DNA of 64,000 nt, taken from NCBI RefSeq assembly GCF_024734895.1, contig NZ_CP091430.1, positions 2,002,501 to 2,066,500 of the forward strand, given 5' to 3'. The notes below the pieces were generated by a model, which was given only the letters and a program-made list of their open reading frames with translations, was not told the origin of the DNA and did no database searches. Origin of the DNA: Paenibacillus spongiae (GTDB lineage: Bacteria > Bacillota > Bacilli > Paenibacillales > Paenibacillaceae). Positions within the stretch are counted from its first letter, which is position 1. Each line of letters starts with the position of its first letter. The translations under genes were made by a program, and so were the position numbers. This document shows, in pieces, positions 63,398 through 64,000 of this stretch.

Positions 63398-64000
63398 ATG
63401 AACAAGCAAACGGCACAAATTTGGCAAATGCTTTGGGAGAAGTTCGGAAGCCAATTGATAGTGGAAGAAGGGCTTGTAAATCTAGGCAGGCCGGGCCATA
63501 CAATTGAGGCTTCGAAGGTTCAAGAGGCTCACGAAGGGCGTTCTACCGCCTCCTATTATGTTGTCGCGATGGCGCTCGGTGTCCTGGATGAGGAGGAAGG
63601 GCTGCGGATCCTGGAGGCACTGTCGGAGCTGCAAATAACGGATGAATCGAGTAAATATTTCGGGGCTTTTCGCTGGTATCGGGAAGAGAATCGGATCAAT
63701 GACTCGAATGCAGCTTTTTTTATTCTCATGCCGCTGGTCGTTATGCGGCTTTGTCTGAACGAGCTAATTCCTGCTACACATCGGAAGCTTCTGGATCAAA
63801 TGCTGATTAGAGGTGCAGTTTGGTTTGAGCATGAGCTGAAAGAGCCGATACTCTATTATTCGAACAAAATTGTAAGCGACGGCGCGCTGCTGCTCGGCAT
63901 TTCCCGAATATGCGGATTGGAGAAGTGCCGCCAAGCAGGAACGGAATTTTTCGAACGGTGGCTGGCTTATACTTCGCGACGAGGCTGGGGCTGGGGAGAA
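63398..64000 (+). CDS. hypothetical protein, cut by the window end
   Basis: The frame is open from an ATG (AAAAGGAG lies 7 nt upstream) to the last base of the window: 201 codons without a stop. It is mainly helical (VVAMALGVLDEEEGLRILEA, GAFRWYREENRINDSNAAFF), which recalls alpha/alpha toroid enzymes, but I cannot name a family. It starts 15 nt after the GH105 gene, so it is in the same operon and probably works on the same oligosaccharide. Confidence 0.75.
   Translation, partial: MNKQTAQIWQMLWEKFGSQLIVEEGLVNLGRPGHTIEASKVQEAHEGRSTASYYVVAMALGVLDEEEGLRILEALSELQITDESSKYFGAFRWYREENRINDSNAAFFILMPLVVMRLCLNELIPATHRKLLDQMLIRGAVWFEHELKEPILYYSNKIVSDGALLLGISRICGLEKCRQAGTEFFERWLAYTSRRGWGWGE

Overview
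The window looks like chromosomal DNA of a Paenibacillus-like, endospore-forming member of the Bacillota. The grounds are the 23S-5S rRNA end with Gram-positive character, strong AGGAGG ribosome-binding sites (with several GTG and TTG starts), a complete sporulation sigma-K gene, YesM/YesN-type two-component genes, and many CUT1-type sugar ABC transporters without their own ATPases. No phage, plasmid or integrase genes were seen. The only mobile trace is a short IS3-family transposase remnant near 54.7 kb.

Layout. 1-1017: the end of an rRNA operon and its terminator. 1018-2033: about 1 kb with no convincing gene but with a small family of 18-bp palindromic repeats. 2034-8759 (minus): histidine kinase, AraC-type response regulator, sugar-binding lipoprotein and two permeases. 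9403-18938 (plus): a tight six-gene operon of two dynamin-like GTPases, a small membrane protein, a large HerA/VirB4-like ATPase, an HNH-type nuclease and a SUKH-type immunity protein. This is the best candidate for an undescribed system. 19141-24134: a GntR/LacI-hybrid repressor, an isolated glgC, a sirtuin and a DapA-family aldolase. 24347-32870: two divergent AraC/PhyH-dioxygenase pairs followed by an alpha/beta hydrolase, a ferritin-like di-iron protein, a GH172 (DUF2961) enzyme, and an opposing GH26 gene.

33357-53789 is one long carbohydrate-use region. It holds two solute-binding proteins (one a 994-residue fusion), two permease pairs, an NHL-repeat protein, a Yip1-family membrane protein, a DUF5696 protein, two GH5-like glycosidases around a LacI-type regulator, then a DegT aminotransferase, a ceramidase-like protein and a TIM-barrel isomerase. 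A LacI-type operator sits inside the promoter of the second glycosidase. 53938-55888 is a scarred locus: intact sigK, an IS3 remnant, a membrane-protein fragment, a truncated second sigK, and a frameshifted sulfatase fragment. 56057-64000: a ytdP/yteP/ytcP/ytcQ/yteR-like rhamnogalacturonan module running off the end of the window.

Four importer permease pairs are present and no transporter ATPase, so they presumably share one encoded elsewhere (MsmX-type). Start sites were re-chosen from ribosome-binding sites wherever the longest reading frame began too early. Family names rest on motif recognition by eye; no database search was possible.
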